Assembly (NCBI GenBank): GCA_903924445.1
Contig: CAIYBQ010000071.1
Location: 1-9,407, forward strand
Direction: 5' to 3'
Length of the DNA: 9,407 nucleotides
From: an uncultured Armatimonadota bacterium
Lineage (GTDB): Bacteria; Armatimonadota; Armatimonadia; Armatimonadales; Armatimonadaceae
A program made the position numbers and the translations under genes. Within the stretch, counting starts at the first letter, position 1. Every line of letters starts with the position of its first letter. The notes beneath the pieces were generated by a model. It ran no database searches. It saw nothing but the letters and a program-made list of their open reading frames with translations, and was not told the origin of the DNA. Positions 6,265 to 9,407 of the stretch are shown piece by piece.

Positions 6265-6969
6265 ATGGAAACTATAGATATCAGTGGGAAGTGGGCTCTC
6301 GTAACGGGAGCAAGCCGCGGTGTTGGGCGTCAGATTAGCCTAGGGCTTGCCCGTGCAGGGTGCAATGTTGTCCTGCATAGTCGCCTGCTTGAAAGCACAG
6401 CAACGCTCGCGGCGGAGCTTCACGAACTTGGCGTTCAAACGCATCAGGTTGCCGCAGAGCTCTCGGATGCCGCCGAGCTCACATCGATGCTCGAATCGCT
6501 CCTACAGAGTGGTCCCGAGATTGACATTTTGTACAACAATGCGGCCATCATGACGCCCTATCGTCAGGATTGGCTAAACATTCCAGATGAAGATTACCAG
6601 CGGAGCTTTCAGGTCAATGTGATCGCACTCTCGCGCATCTGCCATGCGTTCATTCCTGGCATGAAGTCGCGGAAGTGGGGACGGATTGTGAACGTCACCA
6701 GTGGCATCCAGGATCAACCTGAACTGATTGCGTATTCGATCTCCAAGGGAGCGGTTGATAAGTTCACGACAGATACATCCGGGCACTTGGCCGAACACGG
6801 CGTCCTGATGAATACGCTCGATCCAGGTTGGCTCCGAACAGACCTCGGTGGTCCAAATGCGCCTGGAGATGTCACATCCGTGCTGCCCGGCGCTCTTATC
6901 CCTGTCTTGACAGAAACTACACATGGACAGCTGTTTAGAGCACAGGACTACGCAAACGCTCAGGAGTAG
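6265..6969 (+). CDS. Short-chain dehydrogenase/reductase (classical SDR)
   Basis: The 234-residue protein carries the classical SDR set: the Rossmann glycine motif TGASRGVG (14-21), the NNAA motif (91-94), N118, the catalytic Ser in NVTS (S146), and YxxxK (Y157, K161). The DPGWLRTDLGGPNAP segment (187-200) resembles that of carbonyl-reductase-like SDRs, and the short C terminus fits a compact monomeric or dimeric cytoplasmic NAD(P)-dependent enzyme. An Arg after the second glycine motif position (S39-R40, end of beta-2) hints at NADPH, but this is weak. It lies 51 bp after the GH5 gene, has its own ribosome binding site, and is followed by a strong terminator, so it is probably the last gene of the LacI-regulated unit. 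A role in sugar or aldehyde reduction would fit but is not shown; the substrate is unknown. Confidence 0.92.
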   Translation: METIDISGKWALVTGASRGVGRQISLGLARAGCNVVLHSRLLESTATLAAELHELGVQTHQVAAELSDAAELTSMLESLLQSGPEIDILYNNAAIMTPYRQDWLNIPDEDYQRSFQVNVIALSRICHAFIPGMKSRKWGRIVNVTSGIQDQPELIAYSISKGAVDKFTTDTSGHLAEHGVLMNTLDPGWLRTDLGGPNAPGDVTSVLPGALIPVLTETTHGQLFRAQDYANAQE

Positions 6970-7027
6970 TTGCCAAGCAAGACATATCAGGGAATACCAA
7001 TCCAGTTACAAGTGGCGTAGGCCCTCA

Positions 7028-7059
7028 ATCGACCGGGAAAGTCCCGGTCGATCTTTTTT
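7028..7059 (+). terminator. Strong rho-independent terminator after the SDR gene
   Basis: ATCGACCGGGA (7028-7038) pairs perfectly with TCCCGGTCGAT (7042-7052) across a three-base loop AAG, followed by C and six T residues (7054-7059). It ends the lacI-GH5-SDR transcript and insulates the SulP gene. Confidence 0.95.
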
Positions 7060-7275
7060 GACTGCGAAGAAGCCGGTCATCAGGCGAGGTAATACACTGG
7101 ACCGTTTGAGTCATTCACGTTGTTCTAATGACGACCATGGGCCGAAATTCAGCAGAAATCAATGTAGTGTAAACACTGTGAACCATTTTTATTATCAAAT
7201 GAAATTGTTTACTTATTTCTGACTTATCAGTTCGTATGTTGGAACATTGAAGTAATTGCATGTGTAAATGACTGT
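7060..7275 (+). promoter_or_regulatory. AT-rich intergenic region upstream of the SulP-carbonic anhydrase gene
   Basis: No convincing gene is present. The second half is clearly more AT-rich than the flanking genes. It contains an operator-like inverted repeat AGTGT-AA-ACACT-type at 7166-7177 (arms 7166-7170 and 7173-7177), a possible -10 TATTAT at 7190-7195 without a good -35, and GTAAAT at 7264-7269 six bases before the ATG. There is no Shine-Dalgarno before 7276. GTGTAAA plus ACTGT recurs at 7167-7179 and 7262-7275. The promoter must lie here, but its exact position is not clear. Confidence 0.45.
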
Positions 7276-9407
7276 ATGTCGCACGAAAAGGTCAATACGT
7301 CTCAAAAAATGGCTGGTTCATCCATCAAGGCAGATTTGCAAGCTTCGCTTGTAGTCTTCCTAATTGCCGTTCCACTCTCCCTCGGAATTGCTCTGGCATC
7401 CGGTGCACCAATCATGGGTGGACTGATCGCTGCCGTCATCGGTGGCATCGTGATCGGCGGAATTGGAGGCAGCCCCCTCCAGGTTTCTGGACCAGCCGCC
7501 GGCCTGACGGTTCTTGTCTATTCGCAGGTGCAGCAGTTCGGATGGCCTGTCGCATGTGCCATCACCGCAGCTGCAGGTGCACTACAGCTCCTCTTCGGAA
7601 CCCTGAAAGTTGCACGCGGAGCACTTGTCATCGCGCCATCCGTGGTGCACGGCATGATGGCTGGAATCGGTATCGTCATCACGCTTGCCCAAATCCATGA
7701 GGCACTCGGCGGTACGCCAGAATCCAGCGCGCTTAAGAACATCATCGCGCTTCCCGCACAGATAATGGACCTCCACGGCGCGGCAACCATTTTGGGTATC
7801 GCGACATTTGCAGTTTTGATGCTGTGGAAGCGCCTGCCGAAGGGCATCCAGAAAGTGCCAGGAGCGCTCGTTACCGTAGTCGGAATGACGGCTATTGCGA
7901 CGCTTTTGAAACTCGATGTCCGCCGAGTTGATCTCCCTGAAGGCTTGTTTGTAGGCCATCAGTTCCCAGCATTGCCTACGAACTGGGGTAGCTTCGCGGT
8001 TTCTGCGGTCACTGTAGCCATCATCGCAAGTGTTGAGTCGCTTCTGAGCGCCGTTGCCGTTGACAAGCTCCACACGGGGAAACGCACCAATTTCGACCGG
8101 GAGCTCGTAGGACAAGGCCTTGGTAACCTTATCTCTGGCCTCCTCGGTGGGCTTCCCGTAACGGGAGTCATCGTTCGCTCCGCGGCAAATGCTCAAGCCG
8201 GTGCGAAAACCAATCTTTCTGCTGTTCTCCATGGCGTATGGATTGCACTCTTTGTTTTTCTGGCTGCATCCTGGATTGAGCTGATTCCACGCTCTGTCCT
8301 CGCTGGTCTCCTGATCTATGCGGGTGTCAATCTTGTCAATGTTCACCATATGCGTGAGCTTGGAAAGAATCGCGAGCTTGGCGTTTACATCGTTACCGTG
8401 CTTGGAGTCGTGTTCACCAACCTCCTCTACGGTGTCATCATGGGCGTCGTTCTCACTGTCCTGATGAGTTTGCGCCGTCTCTCGAATGTCACAATAAAAG
8501 TTGCACCTCACAAAGACCATATCGATGTGGTGATCAATGGCTCGATGACATTTGCATCCGTGCCAAAGCTTGGCAGCAGCCTTGCTGATATCGAACAAGG
8601 CAAGGATGTTCATATCGTTCTTGCAGTCGACTACATGGACCACTCTGCCTACGAGGTCCTCAATGACTGGGTCAAGAGCCATAAAAAGACGGGCGGCCGC
8701 GTGACCCTCGATGAGCTCCATGAAGAATGGTACGCGGATGCGGAGAAGGGCAAGCCACGCTTTCGTAAGGAACTCCCGGCAACAAGTAGTCGAAAAATGT
8801 TCGTGGGTAACGGCGGACGAAACGGGGCCGAAGACCTCATTGAACGTATTCGAGATTACGAGGAAAACCACTCTGACCAGCTTCGGCCGACCTTGTCCGC
8901 CCTCGCACGGGATGGCCAGGTTCCAAAGGAAATGTTCGTTACATGCTGTGACTCCCGTGTGCTTCCACACCAGTTCACAAGCTCTGGACCCGGAGACCTG
9001 TTCAAAATCCGGAACATCGGCAACATGGTCCCAAGAAATGGGGAAGGTTCTAGCGTTGGAGCCGCCGTCGAATACGCTGTCAGCGTCCTTGGAGTTGAAC
9101 GCATCGTTGTTTGTGGGCACTCTAGCTGTGGTGCGATGAATGCACTTCTTGATGGTACGAGCAATCTGCCATATGAAAACCTGAAGCACTGGCTTTCGCT
9201 TGGGGAGCGCACCCTCATCGGGTTCCGGGCACAACCAACGATTGCCGCGGGACGTAAACCGGTAGATCAGTTAAGCCTTGTCAATGTCGTGGAGCAGCTG
9301 GATAACCTGATGACATACGATGTCGTAAAAACCGGCGTTGAGGCAGGGTCTCTGTCGATACTTGGCCTGTTCTTCGACATCGATGAAGCACGTGTGTATA
9401 TTTATGA
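7276..9407 (+). CDS. SulP-family anion (bicarbonate) transporter fused to STAS domain and beta-carbonic anhydrase, cut by right edge
   Basis: An open frame of 710 codons runs from the ATG at 7276 to the window end. Residues about 18-400 are the SulP membrane domain: SIKADLQASLVVFLIAVPLSLGIALASGAP at its start, then VSGPAAGLTVLVYS and IASVESLLSAVAVDKLHTG, with many hydrophobic helices. Residues about 411-500 fit a STAS domain (HIDVVINGSMTF, HIVLAVDYMDHSAYEVL). Residues about 525-710 are a beta-carbonic anhydrase: CCDSR (557-561) supplies zinc ligand C557 and the Asp559/Arg561 pair, and GHSSCGAM supplies H615 and C618. The last visible residues (ILGLFFDIDEARVYIY) match the end of a beta-CA, so only a short tail is likely missing. 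SulP-carbonic anhydrase fusions are known in bacteria and are thought to couple bicarbonate or related anion transport to CO2 hydration at the inner membrane face. The transported ion is inferred, not shown. Confidence 0.95.
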   Translation, partial: MSHEKVNTSQKMAGSSIKADLQASLVVFLIAVPLSLGIALASGAPIMGGLIAAVIGGIVIGGIGGSPLQVSGPAAGLTVLVYSQVQQFGWPVACAITAAAGALQLLFGTLKVARGALVIAPSVVHGMMAGIGIVITLAQIHEALGGTPESSALKNIIALPAQIMDLHGAATILGIATFAVLMLWKRLPKGIQKVPGALVTVVGMTAIATLLKLDVRRVDLPEGLFVGHQFPALPTNWGSFAVSAVTVAIIASVESLLSAVAVDKLHTGKRTNFDRELVGQGLGNLISGLLGGLPVTGVIVRSAANAQAGAKTNLSAVLHGVWIALFVFLAASWIELIPRSVLAGLLIYAGVNLVNVHHMRELGKNRELGVYIVTVLGVVFTNLLYGVIMGVVLTVLMSLRRLSNVTIKVAPHKDHIDVVINGSMTFASVPKLGSSLADIEQGKDVHIVLAVDYMDHSAYEVLNDWVKSHKKTGGRVTLDELHEEWYADAEKGKPRFRKELPATSSRKMFVGNGGRNGAEDLIERIRDYEENHSDQLRPTLSALARDGQVPKEMFVTCCDSRVLPHQFTSSGPGDLFKIRNIGNMVPRNGEGSSVGAAVEYAVSVLGVERIVVCGHSSCGAMNALLDGTSNLPYENLKHWLSLGERTLIGFRAQPTIAAGRKPVDQLSLVNVVEQLDNLMTYDVVKTGVEAGSLSILGLFFDIDEARVYIY

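Noticed and set aside
6923..7222. A 99-codon plus-strand open frame after the SDR gene
   Set aside because: It begins inside the SDR gene in another frame, runs through the strong terminator at 7028-7059 and has no ribosome binding site or recognisable composition.
7582..9234. A 550-codon antisense open frame on the minus strand over the SulP-carbonic anhydrase gene
   Set aside because: Its codons are in register with the sense codons, so stops appear only where the sense gene uses TTA, CTA or TCA. These are rare here, and the frame ends exactly at a sense CTA codon at 7582-7584. The translation shows no family features, while the sense strand has full transporter and zinc-site motifs.

Overview
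The window reads as ordinary bacterial chromosome of moderate GC, dense with genes and nearly all on the plus strand. No insertion sequence, phage gene, tRNA, rRNA or CRISPR array is visible. The organism cannot be named from sequence alone. The mix of a secreted subtilase, a secreted glycoside hydrolase, a heparan-alpha-glucosaminide acetyltransferase-like membrane protein and a SulP-carbonic anhydrase fusion suggests a free-living polymer-degrading bacterium. A phylum such as Armatimonadota is possible but is only a guess.

Layout: (1) 1-766, minus strand, is the N-terminal part of a secreted S8 subtilase, cut by the left edge. (2) A 169-bp divergent region leads into 936-3888: a membrane-anchored protein with carboxypeptidase-regulatory-like beta domains, an HPP-family membrane protein overlapping it by one base, and a DUF5009/HGSNAT-like polytopic protein, closed by a terminator at 3911-3941. 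(3) 4002-6969 is a carbohydrate-response unit: two near-identical LacI-type operators, a LacI-family regulator, a secreted GH5 glycosidase with both catalytic glutamates, and a short-chain dehydrogenase, closed by a strong terminator at 7028-7059. (4) After a 216-bp AT-rich intergenic stretch, 7276-9407 encodes a SulP anion transporter fused through a STAS domain to a beta-carbonic anhydrase, cut by the right edge close to its C terminus.

How they may work together: the LacI regulator probably represses its own promoter, where one operator covers the -35 box, and with it the downstream GH5 and SDR genes until an oligosaccharide is sensed. The SulP-STAS-carbonic anhydrase protein is a self-contained candidate for bicarbonate uptake and CO2/HCO3- interconversion. 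The 936-2719 pair is the least understood part.

Two apparent first-of-unit genes (936 and 2761) have no Shine-Dalgarno but carry a TANNNT hexamer exactly six bases before the ATG, the layout of leaderless transcription. The operon-internal GH5 and SDR genes have clear ribosome binding sites.
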